Notes under the pieces: model-generated | What the model was told of the DNA's origin: nothing | The model's database searches: none | Seen by the model: only the letters and a program-made list of their open reading frames with translations | Made by a program: the position numbers and the translations under genes | Assembly (NCBI GenBank): GCA_023403475.1 | Contig: JAEYEL010000139.1 | Span: 1 to 16,321, forward strand | Reading direction: 5' to 3' | Length of the DNA: 16,321 bases | Source: Actinomycetes bacterium | GTDB lineage: Bacteria > Actinomycetota > Coriobacteriia > Coriobacteriales > Eggerthellaceae | In this document: positions 1 through 7,345 of the stretch, piece after piece | How positions within the stretch are numbered: position 1 is the first letter of the stretch | Layout of the letters: each line of letters opens with the position of its first letter

Positions 1-740
1 CATGTGCGCACCACGGCGAGCGCATGGGGAAACTGCGGCGTTGCCCCGCGATCGAGCAGCGCCATGGCAGACGTGAGTCCGCCCCCGCGCAAAAGCTCCA
101 GCTGCCCCAGCTCGTCCACCACCAAAAACGCCTGATAACGAGGGCGACGGCTGTCAGGCCGGCCATCTGCAAAGGTGCGTTCTTCAGAAATCCGTCCCCC
201 CTTCGCGCTCTTAACGAACTTGCCCTTTTTCGCACTTCCGTCGTGTTCGCCTTGTTCCGAAGATGTTTCACGTGAAACATCTTCGCACGAAACCGAGAGG
301 GAAGAAGCCACAGCGCCCAAACCGCTTTGCCGCGCCAATGTTTCACGTGAAACATTGGCTCCCGTATTGGCGCGCAGCAAATCGTCGAAATGCGCGTTCA
401 CGCGGGCTATGGCAGCGTCGGAAATCTCCCAAGCCATCTGAGCGGCGGCACTTTGGCTGGCAACATCGTAGGAGCCTTCCGCCAGCGCGAGATCGCGGCG
501 ACGGGCAAACGGCACACACTCGCCGTCGGGCAGAAGCACATTGTCGATGCCGAGCTTCTCAAACCGGCCCGCACCCGCAGCGCCGCCCGCGCCGTCAGGC
601 TCTTCGGCTCCGCGCTCGCGCCACACGCCCGGCGCCAGCACGCCCGCGCTTTGCACGCCGCACTCGGCCAAATCTTCCACCAAACGCGAAAGCCAGCGCG
701 TCTTCCCTATCTGCACATCGCCCGTCAGCAAAAACAGCAT
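1..740 (-). CDS. P-loop nucleoside-triphosphatase, THEP1/NTPase_1-like (partial, C-terminus beyond window)
   Basis: The reading frame is open from ATG 740 down to base 1, giving about 246 residues with no stop, so the gene continues past the left edge. The Walker A motif GDVQIGKT lies at residues 7-14, immediately after the start. A Walker B-like segment, LVVDELGQLELL, lies near residues 205-216. This arrangement (P-loop at the extreme N-terminus, then V-V-D-E-L/I-G-x-L/M-E) is typical of THEP1/NTPase_1 ATP/GTPases. The distance between the motifs is enlarged by a polar, low-complexity linker that encodes VSRET twice, at the two parS sites. The start at 740 is preferred over the in-frame ATG at 797 because GAGGAAGGGA precedes it at a suitable distance and because it puts the P-loop at the N-terminus. 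Family assignment is by motif only, and the substrate and role are unknown. The gene is divergent from the DUF364 gene. Confidence 0.75.
   Translation of the reverse strand, partial: MLFLLTGDVQIGKTRWLSRLVEDLAECGVQSAGVLAPGVWRERGAEEPDGAGGAAGAGRFEKLGIDNVLLPDGECVPFARRRDLALAEGSYDVASQSAAAQMAWEISDAAIARVNAHFDDLLRANTGANVSRETLARQSGLGAVASSLSVSCEDVSRETSSEQGEHDGSAKKGKFVKSAKGGRISEERTFADGRPDSRRPRYQAFLVVDELGQLELLRGGGLTSAMALLDRGATPQFPHALAVVRT
264..279. promoter_or_regulatory. parS: parS centromere site 1 (ParB-binding)
   Basis: The sequence TGTTTCACGTGAAACA is an exact match to the 16-bp chromosomal parS palindrome bound by ParB/Spo0J. Here it lies inside the NTPase coding sequence, where the minus-strand frame reads Val-Ser-Arg-Glu-Thr. 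Dyad symmetry continues perfectly beyond the core to 258-285 (28 bp). parS sites cluster near oriC in most bacteria, so this suggests an origin-proximal window. Confidence 0.93.
339..354. promoter_or_regulatory. parS: parS centromere site 2 (ParB-binding)
   Basis: This is a second exact copy of the 16-bp parS core, centred 75 bp from site 1. It is in the same codon phase and again encodes Val-Ser-Arg-Glu-Thr in the NTPase frame. Perfect symmetry extends to 334-359 (26 bp), with flanks different from those of site 1. A pair of perfect sites within 100 bp fits a genuine ParB nucleation locus. Confidence 0.93.
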
Positions 741-840
741 GCCGTTCCCTTCCTCGAAAAAACCAACCCGCAACCGCCGGCGCAAGCGAACCTGCATAAG
801 CGATAGCATACGCCCGCAATCGCATCCTTGGCATCGAAAC

Positions 841-879
841 CCACGTCTCCCCGCAGGCTCCACGTGCTCCCCGCAGGCT
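841..879. repeat. Tandem near-direct repeat, two copies of about 19-20 bp
   Basis: Copies at 841-859 and 860-879 differ only by one inserted G, which in the second copy creates the palindrome CACGTG at 861-866. They lie in the 318-bp gap between the divergent NTPase (start 740) and DUF364 (start 1059) genes. They could be a regulator-binding element or just a local duplication. The rest of the gap shows only a TATATT hexamer at 1013-1018, a possible -10 for the DUF364 gene, without a good -35. Confidence 0.5.
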
Positions 880-1058
880 ATGCGCAGGGCAAGAGCCTGC
901 CCCTTCCCCCGCACAACCTGCAAAACGCCGCTTCCAGCGCGGCTTCGCAACTTACAAGCGACGCCCAGACGCAAAGCGGAGGAATTCCCGGAAAGCTGCT
1001 TCCCTATTGTAGTATATTGAATGCATTGGCTTATCACGACGAGAAAAGGAAGCTCACC

Positions 1059-2084
1059 ATGGGTTGCCCCGAAAAAGACTGCTGTACGCACGGCACAAAA
1101 AACGCCGTCGTATCGTTTCCCGACACGTTCGACCACGACACGCCGTGGAAATTCTACAACCATTTGATAGGCGGAATTCCCGAAGGCGTCCTCGTGCGCG
1201 ACTACTGCCTGGGAACGCATTGGACCTACGTGGAGGCCGAATGCGGAAGCGGCGTAAGCTTCACCACGCGAAACGGCGCGAAGCGCCAGTTCACTATGGA
1301 CTTGCGCGGGCTTCCTCTTCGCAGCGTGGCCGAGCTTTCCAAATCATGGTGCTTTGAGGAGGCGTCGCTGGGTGTGGCGGCACTTAACGCATGGTATTCG
1401 CGCGCCGAGCTGCTCGACCCGCTAGGCGTGGTGTACGATGCGCCGGATGCCCGCGATAAGGCCGGACGGCGCGGCGGCTTCGTGTCGCACGACGCGTTCG
1501 AACTGTACCGCCCGCGCATCGAAGCGCTCAGCGCCAAACGAGCGAAAGCTGCGGAAGCCGCCCGAGCGGACTCGGCAGACGGCGCGACTGCGAACGCAAG
1601 CACGGCGAGAACAAGCGCAGGCAGTGCGAACCTGGGCACCGACAGCACGAGCGCCTCGCGCCCACGCGCCCACGTGACCGTGGTGGGGCACTTCCCCCAT
1701 GTGGATCGCATCACCGAGTACGCCGATCTTACCGTTCTCGAGCGCAGCTGCCGCGATGGACTGGACACGCCCGACCCCGCCTGCGAGTACGTGCTGCCGA
1801 AGACCGACTTCGCGTTTATCACCGGCGTCACCATCATCAACAAGACCGCGCCGCGCCTGCTCGACCTCACGAAGAACGCAACCACCGTGTTCGTAGGCCC
1901 AAGCGTGGTCATGACGCCGTTTCTGTTCGATTGGGGCGTGGAAATGCTCGCCGGCAGCATCGTGGGAGATGTCGAAAAGCTGCGCTTCGCCGTGAAGAAC
2001 GGCGCCGGCCAGCTTTTCGGCGAGGCTCTGCAAATGGCGTCCCGCGCCGCTCACAGAAGCGGAACGCATACGCGCTCGATGTGA
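1059..2084 (+). CDS. DUF4213/DUF364 putative heavy-metal chelation protein
   Basis: The product is 341 residues. The C-terminal half shows the DUF364 signature: VVGHFPHVDRI, then VLERS, a Y-V-L-P-K-T-D segment, ITGVTIINKTAPRLLDL, VFVGPSVVMTP, and a late GVEMLAGSIVGD. The N-terminal part resembles the DUF4213 (enolase N-terminal-like) domain that usually precedes it. Between them is an Ala/Ser/Thr-rich linker at about residues 150-205, longer than normal for the family. The start is ATG 1059, preceded by AAAAGGAAG; an earlier in-frame ATG at 828 lacks a ribosome site and would add a non-family N-terminus. Related proteins often sit near metal or corrinoid transport genes, and here the neighbour is a FecCD-type importer. 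A chelation or metal-handling role is known only as a family-level prediction. The 3' end overlaps the convergent ATPase gene by 34 bp. Cytoplasmic; no signal peptide. Confidence 0.85.
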   Translation: MGCPEKDCCTHGTKNAVVSFPDTFDHDTPWKFYNHLIGGIPEGVLVRDYCLGTHWTYVEAECGSGVSFTTRNGAKRQFTMDLRGLPLRSVAELSKSWCFEEASLGVAALNAWYSRAELLDPLGVVYDAPDARDKAGRRGGFVSHDAFELYRPRIEALSAKRAKAAEAARADSADGATANASTARTSAGSANLGTDSTSASRPRAHVTVVGHFPHVDRITEYADLTVLERSCRDGLDTPDPACEYVLPKTDFAFITGVTIINKTAPRLLDLTKNATTVFVGPSVVMTPFLFDWGVEMLAGSIVGDVEKLRFAVKNGAGQLFGEALQMASRAAHRSGTHTRSM

Positions 2085-2848
2085 CCGCGCTCCACTTCCA
2101 CATCCACCACGCGAGCGTTCGTGTTGTAGATGGTCTGCATCACCTCGGTGGTTATGCATTCGTCCGGCGTACCGTCACGCAGCACGCGACCCTCGTGCAT
2201 AACCACCACCCTATCGGCGCAGAACAGCGCATGGTCGGGGTCGTGCGTCACCATGATGACGGCCTTCCCCATTTTCGAAAGCATGCTCATGCGCGAAAGC
2301 ACCAAATGCTGGTTGCCGAAGTCAAGCGATGCCGTAGGCTCGTCCATCACAAGAATGTCCGACTGCTGCGTAAGCGCCCGCGCAATAAGGACAAGCTGCT
2401 GCTGGCCGCCCGAAAGCGTGGTGTACGCCTTTTCGGACAGATGGTCTATGCCCAACAGCTTGAGCGCGCGATACGCCACCATACGATCATGCTCGGTGAT
2501 GCGCGCCAACCTGTTCACATACGGAGTACGACCCATAAGCACCACGTCGGCAACGCTGAAGGGAAACGGCGGCGTGTGCGCTTGGGGTATATAGGCGAAC
2601 CTTTTTGCCAGCTCGCGCTCATGCAATGCGGCTATGTTCACACCGTTGATACGAACTTCGCCCGCTAATGCCGGCAAAAGCCCCATAAGGGCTTTGAGCG
2701 TCGTGGTCTTCCCACAACCGTTCGCACCGATGATACACAGAAACTCGCCTTTACCGACGGAGAAGGAGACACCGTGGACGATCTCGACGGGATGCTTCTT
2801 TCCGTACCCGCAGCGCAGTTCGTCAACCTCGAGCAACCGCGCGCTCAT
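2051..2848 (-). CDS. ABC transporter ATP-binding protein, iron/heme/cobalamin (FecE/BtuD) type
   Basis: The product is 265 residues with all ABC ATPase elements: Walker A GANGCGKT (41-48), Q-loop Q89, signature LSGGQQQ (145-151), Walker B ILVMDEP (165-171), D-loop SLD, and switch histidine H202 in VTHD. The motif pattern and the FecCD permease upstream place it with the iron-chelate/heme/vitamin B12 importers, where a homodimer drives the permease. I start it at ATG 2848, which overlaps the permease stop as ATGA and has GAGGGG eight bases upstream. An ATG nine bases earlier (2857) is possible but has no spacing from that Shine-Dalgarno. It is the last gene of the minus-strand operon. No hairpin terminator is seen after it, and its 3' end runs into the convergent DUF364 gene. 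The actual substrate cannot be read from the sequence. Confidence 0.93.
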   Translation of the reverse strand: MSARLLEVDELRCGYGKKHPVEIVHGVSFSVGKGEFLCIIGANGCGKTTTLKALMGLLPALAGEVRINGVNIAALHERELAKRFAYIPQAHTPPFPFSVADVVLMGRTPYVNRLARITEHDRMVAYRALKLLGIDHLSEKAYTTLSGGQQQLVLIARALTQQSDILVMDEPTASLDFGNQHLVLSRMSMLSKMGKAVIMVTHDPDHALFCADRVVVMHEGRVLRDGTPDECITTEVMQTIYNTNARVVDVEVERGHIERVCVPLL

Positions 2849-3984
2849 GAGCGCCATCCCCTCATGTTGTGCTTGAAGATAACCACGAAGAACGGCACGC
2901 CCAAAATCGCCGTCAATATGCCGATGGGTACCTCCACGGTCATGGCAAGGCGCGCTATGTTATCGACTATCAGCAGGTAAACCGCCCCCACGAACATGGA
3001 CGTAGGAAGAAGCACCTTGTAGTTCGGCCCGACGATGGCGCGTGCAAGATGGGGGATGACCAAGCCGATCCACCCCACAATGCCGGCAACCGCCACCGAC
3101 GCGCTCGTGATGAGCGTTGATGCGAATATGACGAGCAAGCGCGTGCTGCGGGTCTTCACGCCCATAGCCCGCGCCTCTTCGTCACCGAACGAAAGCACGT
3201 TGAGCTTCCATGCCTGCGAAACAAGGATGCAGAACCCTACGGCCATAGGGGCTAGGCACATGAGCAGATCGCGGGTGTTGATGGACGCAAACGATCCCAT
3301 GAGCCAAAACGTGATGGTGGGCAGCTTGTCGTCGGCATCTGCCAGAAACTTCACCATCGACATGCCCGACTGGAACAAGGTCGACACCAAAATGCCGGCA
3401 AGCACCAAGCCCAACGTGGGGTCGTAGTCGACCGCCTTGTTCAGCCACACGGCCATAGACACCGCCAGCATACCGCCGACAAACGCGAACAGCTGCACGT
3501 ATTCCCCCGAAAGGCTCCAAAGCAAAGCCAAGCACGCACCCAAGGAAGCGCCTGCCGACGCGCCCAGCAAATCGGGCGACGTGAGCGGGTTTTTGAACAT
3601 ACCCTGATAACTGGCACCGGCAACAGCCAACGCCGCGCCCACCAGCATGACCACTAAAACCCGCGGCAAGCGTATGCGGAACAGCACCCTGTCCATTTTC
3701 GGATCCACCGCACTCGGATCGAAAAAGTGGGTCCAAAACGTCTGCACCACTTCCATCGGCGTCATGGCGTACTTCCCCAGCATGAACGAGAAGAAGAACG
3801 CCAGCACCACGGCCAGCGCAATGAGCGCTTTCACCCTGAGCGAAACCTTGGATCCGAACGTGCGCTCGGCAGCGGCGCGAACCTCCGGGTCGCTCTCGTT
3901 GGCTCCCCGTTCCGTCTCTACAAGAAGTTCTTCGACCAAAAGGCCGTCGGGGGAAGCGACGGTTTCGGCAGAAACCCGCCCCAT
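2845..3984 (-). CDS. FecCD-family ABC transporter permease
   Basis: The product is 379 residues, a polytopic membrane protein with about ten hydrophobic segments. Family landmarks include RIRLPRVLVVMLVGAALAVAG, the GMFKNPLTSPDLLGASAGAS segment, the coupling region GDEEARAMGV that contacts the ATPase, and GWIGLVIPHLARAIVG. These match the BtuC/FhuB/FecCD permeases for siderophores, heme and cobalamin. The first 45-50 residues form an acidic, non-membrane N-terminal extension not needed for the fold. Start: the annotated frame reaches TTG 3987, but ATG 3984 overlaps the upstream stop as TGATG, which suggests translational coupling. Its own stop overlaps the ATPase start as ATGA. A single permease gene implies a homodimeric channel. 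Confidence 0.93.
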   Translation of the reverse strand: MGRVSAETVASPDGLLVEELLVETERGANESDPEVRAAAERTFGSKVSLRVKALIALAVVLAFFFSFMLGKYAMTPMEVVQTFWTHFFDPSAVDPKMDRVLFRIRLPRVLVVMLVGAALAVAGASYQGMFKNPLTSPDLLGASAGASLGACLALLWSLSGEYVQLFAFVGGMLAVSMAVWLNKAVDYDPTLGLVLAGILVSTLFQSGMSMVKFLADADDKLPTITFWLMGSFASINTRDLLMCLAPMAVGFCILVSQAWKLNVLSFGDEEARAMGVKTRSTRLLVIFASTLITSASVAVAGIVGWIGLVIPHLARAIVGPNYKVLLPTSMFVGAVYLLIVDNIARLAMTVEVPIGILTAILGVPFFVVIFKHNMRGWRS

Positions 3985-4442
3985 CAATCCGCCCCCGCCG
4001 CTCGAGCGTTGCGCACCGATTCATCGTCCACCCCACCTGAAGCAGAGTCCGACGCCGCAGCGTTCGAGCCTCCTTCCGACGACGAGGTCGATTTGCCTTC
4101 GCCGCCCGCATCGCCCGCACCCGTATCCGCACCGCTTTCCTGAACCATGTACAGTTGACCCGTATTCGGGTCTTGATACACCTTGCCCGCTTCTATGTAG
4201 TAGGAGCCTCCTTCCGAAATGTCTTCCGGAAGCGTTTCGGGATTCACTTCTTCAAGCTGCTCGCCCTCAATCTCTGTGGCAGGCGTCACGTCGATGTTCC
4301 AATACGAAATGAGAGCCACCATGAACCCACAGGCAAGAACCAGCATGCAGTCGGCAAGGTTCACTATGTACGCCGAAGGGTTCACGTCTTCGCCCACCTC
4401 GCCCCTGCTGCGAAAACGACTCTGGCGAAATGCGCGAACCAT
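3984..4442 (-). CDS. DUF2149 family, ExbD-like membrane-anchored subunit
   Basis: The product is 152 residues. It has a short basic cytoplasmic N-terminus, one transmembrane helix (about 25-46) and an extracellular acidic, Ser/Gly/Ala-rich tail. The helix and its lead-in, NPSAYIVNLADCMLVLACGF, parallel the ExbD/TolR pattern in which a conserved aspartate (here D31) precedes an M-L-V-L hydrophobic run; that aspartate carries protons in ExbD. DUF2149 proteins are typically encoded beside MotA/TolQ/ExbB channels, as here. The C-terminal region (about 50-152) is low complexity and lacks a recognisable periplasmic ExbD domain. I start it at ATG 4442, two bases after the ExbB stop. A GTG at 4472 would extend it by 10 residues with no better ribosome site. 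Stop overlaps the permease start (TGATG). The ExbD comparison is motif-based. Confidence 0.85.
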   Translation of the reverse strand: MVRAFRQSRFRSRGEVGEDVNPSAYIVNLADCMLVLACGFMVALISYWNIDVTPATEIEGEQLEEVNPETLPEDISEGGSYYIEAGKVYQDPNTGQLYMVQESGADTGAGDAGGEGKSTSSSEGGSNAAASDSASGGVDDESVRNARAAGAD

Positions 4443-4444
4443 GC

Positions 4445-5266
4445 TTATTCGCCGCCTCTCAGCGAAGGGCACGGCTCGCCGTCAGCAATCCGCGAGTAAC
4501 CGTCCGTCTTTGCAGGCTGCGACCGCATCGACAAGCGGGAAGAAGAGCCTTTCGCCTTCTTGTCAGAAGCCGCAAAATCGGCCAACGGGTTTCCTGTGTA
4601 GTTGGCGGGCAGCGCCACGCCTTCCGTTCGCGCCCGGGCGGCCTTGTCCACAACGCAGCTCATCACCGATTCCAGAACTTCGATGTATTCAGTATACCAA
4701 CCGGAACGAATCTTGGAAACCACGAGCGCGAGAATGGCGCACACCAAACCGCACACCGTCGCATCGAAAGCCAGCAGAAGAGAGCGAGAAAGCCCCAGCG
4801 TGTCGCCCTGTCCAAGCGCCACGATGCCCGGCCCGAGCGGAATGAGCGTCCCCATAAGCCCCAGCAAAGGAGCGATCTTCGATATGGTATCGGTCCAGGC
4901 AAGACGGCGTTTGTAGTGCTTTTCGGCCTTGTTGATCTCAATCTGAGCGAGGGCGAAAAGCGGTTCCTCGGGAAGCCCCATGTTGCGCGAAACGGTGATC
5001 AGCGGCGCTTTCTGAAAGCGCAGGAGCCGACTTTCGGCCACGACGTTCGTCACGTTTCCATAGGAGGCGTTATTGATGTCGTTCACGATGGCAGGCATGT
5101 TCTGCTTGAAATGACGCCGCTCGGTGAAGTACTCGACGATTATCTGTCCGAAGAAAAACAAGCTCACCAAAATGAGCAGAATGATGAGCACCATGGTGGG
5201 GCCCAGCAGCCCCTGTGCAATATCATGCAGAATATCCGCCAAATAAGTATCTTCGTAAATGTTCAC
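4445..5266 (-). CDS. MotA/TolQ/ExbB-type proton channel protein
   Basis: The product is 273 residues with the three-helix ExbB/TolQ layout. TM1 spans about 24-44 and is followed by a long cytoplasmic segment. Then come two later helices: one begins at the KIAPLLGLMGTLIPLGPGIV motif, and the other includes FDATVCGLVCAILALVVSKI. The small-residue G-L-M-G-T-L motif and the A-F-D-A-T-xx-G-L stretch are diagnostic of MotA/TolQ/ExbB (PF01618). The C-terminal ~45 residues are polar and variable. The start is GTG 5266, with AGGAG six bases upstream; that Shine-Dalgarno overlaps the TAG stop of the binding-protein gene, so the two are probably coupled. Together with the DUF2149 neighbour it should form an ExbBD-like proton-driven unit. 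Because it lies inside a FecCD-type import operon, energising uptake or a surface partner is the natural inference. Confidence 0.9.
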   Translation of the reverse strand: MNIYEDTYLADILHDIAQGLLGPTMVLIILLILVSLFFFGQIIVEYFTERRHFKQNMPAIVNDINNASYGNVTNVVAESRLLRFQKAPLITVSRNMGLPEEPLFALAQIEINKAEKHYKRRLAWTDTISKIAPLLGLMGTLIPLGPGIVALGQGDTLGLSRSLLLAFDATVCGLVCAILALVVSKIRSGWYTEYIEVLESVMSCVVDKAARARTEGVALPANYTGNPLADFAASDKKAKGSSSRLSMRSQPAKTDGYSRIADGEPCPSLRGGE

Positions 5267-5275
5267 GCTTTGCTC

Positions 5276-6499
5276 CTAGTTTTTCCCGTAAGGCGGATAG
5301 CTGTTGCCCAGAAGGCTTTTCGCCTGTTCATCCGTTATATCGACCCAGTACAAAAGACTATAGAACTTTTTGACTTCCTCCACCATATCAACGTCGTACC
5401 TATCGGGGTACAGCATGTTCGCCACCCATTGCAGCCCAAGGAAGCGGTTCACCCCTGGCGGTCTGTCGCACCACGCGAATGGCGCGTTCGGCATCGTGTA
5501 CACACGACCGTCCTGCACCGCCTTGATAACCGCCCAATCGGAGTTCGTTCGGATAATCTCGTCGGCGCCACCGCGAATTTTCGCATCCCACGCTATGATC
5601 ACCTCGGGATCCCATTGGATAACCGACTCCAAAGATACCGCCGACATACCGTAACCGCTCGACGAAAGCGGGACTTCGGCAACGTTGCGCGCCCGCGCCT
5701 CCACGAATGTTTGAGCATGCTGCGACACGTCGGGTTCGGTCGAGAGGCCGAACGGCCCTTCGGCGTAGTACAGCGAAACGCGATCCCCGTCGGCAACATC
5801 GGCAACGGCCTCTTTAACATCGCCGTATATCTGCTCGAGATACTCCGCTATCTCGACACCCCGGTCGGTTCGCCCCATAATGTCGCCCACGAACCGGTAA
5901 GCGTTCATAACGTTCGTGAATGACCCATCGACCAACACCACGGGTATGCCGGTCGCGTGCTGCAGATCATCCGCCTCGGATATGTTCGCAGCCGTTAAGG
6001 GAACGCCGCTTATCGAGAACACGAGCTGTATGTCCTCAGCTACAAGCATCTCACGGTCGATCTGGCCGCCTCCGGCCAGCGATCCCATATAGAGCAGTTT
6101 TTCGGTGCCCTCGGGAAGATACTCCAGCTCTCCGGAGGTGAACTGGTAAGCCGACCCTCCTTGCAGCTCAGGCTCAAGCGAGAACACGTATATCTGGCCG
6201 AGCCCGCTCGTGTAGTATATGCGCTCCAACTTGTCTACCGTAGGAATGATCAGCTCGCGATCCGCATGGTCGATAACCGTTCGCTCTCCTCTGAAAAACT
6301 CATCGCCCGCCTTCGAGCGACATCCAGCCAAAGCGCCGATCGTCCCCGGTGCCAAGGCCAACGTCATCGCGCCCACGCCCCCGAACTTGATGAACGAGCG
6401 CCTTGTGACGCCCCTCCCGCAAACTTCGTCTTGCGGCGAGGTTGCATCACCCTCTTTGCACGCAAAACCCTCTGCCGTCAATTCTCGTCCCTTCGTCAT
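5276..6499 (-). CDS. Tat-exported lipoprotein, ABC substrate-binding protein (iron/heme/cobalamin type)
   Basis: The product is 407 residues. A twin-arginine motif TRRSFIKFGG (32-41) is followed by a hydrophobic stretch and a lipobox ending LAGC (57-60), so it is a Tat-exported lipoprotein tethered outside the membrane. The mature part has the periplasmic-binding-protein-2 (PF01497) features: a conserved early region, GQIDREMLVAEDIQLVFSIS, then TGIPVVLVDGS, the long backbone helix, WDPEVIIAWDA, and a late AVQDGRVYTMP segment. The fold class binds ferric siderophores, heme or corrinoids, and the next genes (channel, permease, ATPase) fit. The start at ATG 6499 has no clear Shine-Dalgarno; a TTG seven codons in has AAGGGA upstream and is an alternative that keeps the Tat motif. 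Fold into the cytoplasm before export is implied by Tat use. Confidence 0.92.
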   Translation of the reverse strand: MTKGRELTAEGFACKEGDATSPQDEVCGRGVTRRSFIKFGGVGAMTLALAPGTIGALAGCRSKAGDEFFRGERTVIDHADRELIIPTVDKLERIYYTSGLGQIYVFSLEPELQGGSAYQFTSGELEYLPEGTEKLLYMGSLAGGGQIDREMLVAEDIQLVFSISGVPLTAANISEADDLQHATGIPVVLVDGSFTNVMNAYRFVGDIMGRTDRGVEIAEYLEQIYGDVKEAVADVADGDRVSLYYAEGPFGLSTEPDVSQHAQTFVEARARNVAEVPLSSSGYGMSAVSLESVIQWDPEVIIAWDAKIRGGADEIIRTNSDWAVIKAVQDGRVYTMPNAPFAWCDRPPGVNRFLGLQWVANMLYPDRYDVDMVEEVKKFYSLLYWVDITDEQAKSLLGNSYPPYGKN

Positions 6500-6573
6500 A
6501 TACCACTACAATCTTTTACAAGCCTACTAAAACCCACAGCGAAGCCTGTAGCGCGCGCCGTGCGCTGCGCGTC

Positions 6574-7164
6574 TCAAGACATCGTCTGGCGCGGATCGTG
6601 CCCGTCAAGAAGAACGGCCGCAAGCGTGGCCTCGTCCACCACGCTCCACGCTCCATCGGACCCCTTCACCATATCCACCTTCAACGTCAGCTGTTCGCTT
6701 TCCCACGACGCGGCCTCGCTCTCCGACGCGAATGCCACATCGGCATAGCCTTCCGCATTTGCATCCGCACCTGTTGCGAGCGCCTCGTCGCGAGCATGCG
6801 CAAGCGTTTCCAAAACGCCATCGATCCCATAGGCGGAAACCGTCAGATCCACCGTAACCGCATCGCCGCTTTCTTTCGCCTCACCAAGAGCGTATTCGAA
6901 ATCACGGAAGTAAATCTCCGAGAAACACGATGAACTCACGCCGTAATCCTCGGGATAAAACCATATCGATCCGAACAACTCGGAGGCATAGGCGCCGTCG
7001 TGCTCTTGCAACAGCTGCATATCGCTTTCAAGCGCTTGCTTCGCCCCATCAATAGCGGCGCTGGAACATCCCGCGAAAGCGGAAGACGCACTAAGAAGGA
7101 ACGCCAAGAACAGCGCCGTCAGCGCTTTGGAAACAGACGAAACCCTTATTCTGCCTTCATGCAT
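6574..7164 (-). CDS. Small secreted lipoprotein, unknown function
   Basis: The product is 196 residues, with a classical signal peptide and lipobox: a basic N-terminus, hydrophobic core ALTALFLAFLLSA, and AFAGC, giving lipidation at Cys33. The mature part of about 160 residues is acidic and looks like a single compact alpha/beta domain, with segments such as FRDFEYALGEAKESGDAVTV and a closing WSVVDEATLAAVLL. It resembles the many orphan lipoproteins of Coriobacteriia, but I do not recognise a named family. The start at ATG 7164 is chosen because AAAGGA lies five bases upstream; a longer frame reaching 7239 would add 25 residues before the signal peptide. A 74-bp gap separates it from the binding-protein gene, so it may belong to the same transcription unit. 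Confidence 0.8.
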   Translation of the reverse strand: MHEGRIRVSSVSKALTALFLAFLLSASSAFAGCSSAAIDGAKQALESDMQLLQEHDGAYASELFGSIWFYPEDYGVSSSCFSEIYFRDFEYALGEAKESGDAVTVDLTVSAYGIDGVLETLAHARDEALATGADANAEGYADVAFASESEAASWESEQLTLKVDMVKGSDGAWSVVDEATLAAVLLDGHDPRQTMS

Positions 7165-7345
7165 ATTGTTCCTTTGCATTCTCTTCAGCAGCATTGGCCG
7201 CTTCCCACTCAAACGTCGTAATAGCATCGGTAGCCGCAAGACCGCACCGGAAACCCGATCCTGATGTGCTCCGCACGTCGAGAGACGTCGCAGAAGAGCC
7301 GTTCGATGCCCACTGCGACGCCTCGTCAGTTTCGCACAGCTTACG
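7165..7345. other. Intergenic gap between giant surface protein and lipoprotein
   Basis: This gap of 181 bp holds the lipoprotein ribosome site near its left end. I see no convincing hairpin-plus-U-tract terminator for the giant gene and no consensus promoter, only short imperfect inverted repeats, so whether the surface-protein genes and the uptake genes share a transcript is open. Confidence 0.5.

Noticed and set aside
595..834. Minus-strand small frame at the left
   Set aside because: It is out of phase with the NTPase frame that contains the Walker A and B motifs and a good ribosome site.
1422..2159. Minus-strand frame opposite DUF364 and the ATPase end
   Set aside because: The plus-strand DUF364 motifs explain the region; the minus frame shows no family features.
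4430..5923. Long plus-strand open frame (497 codons) opposite the channel and binding-protein genes
   Set aside because: Arg/His/Gln-rich nonsense composition, antisense to two clear family members, spanning their junction.
6500..6573. Terminator after the lipoprotein gene
   Set aside because: Only a short imperfect GC hairpin is visible, without a U-tract.
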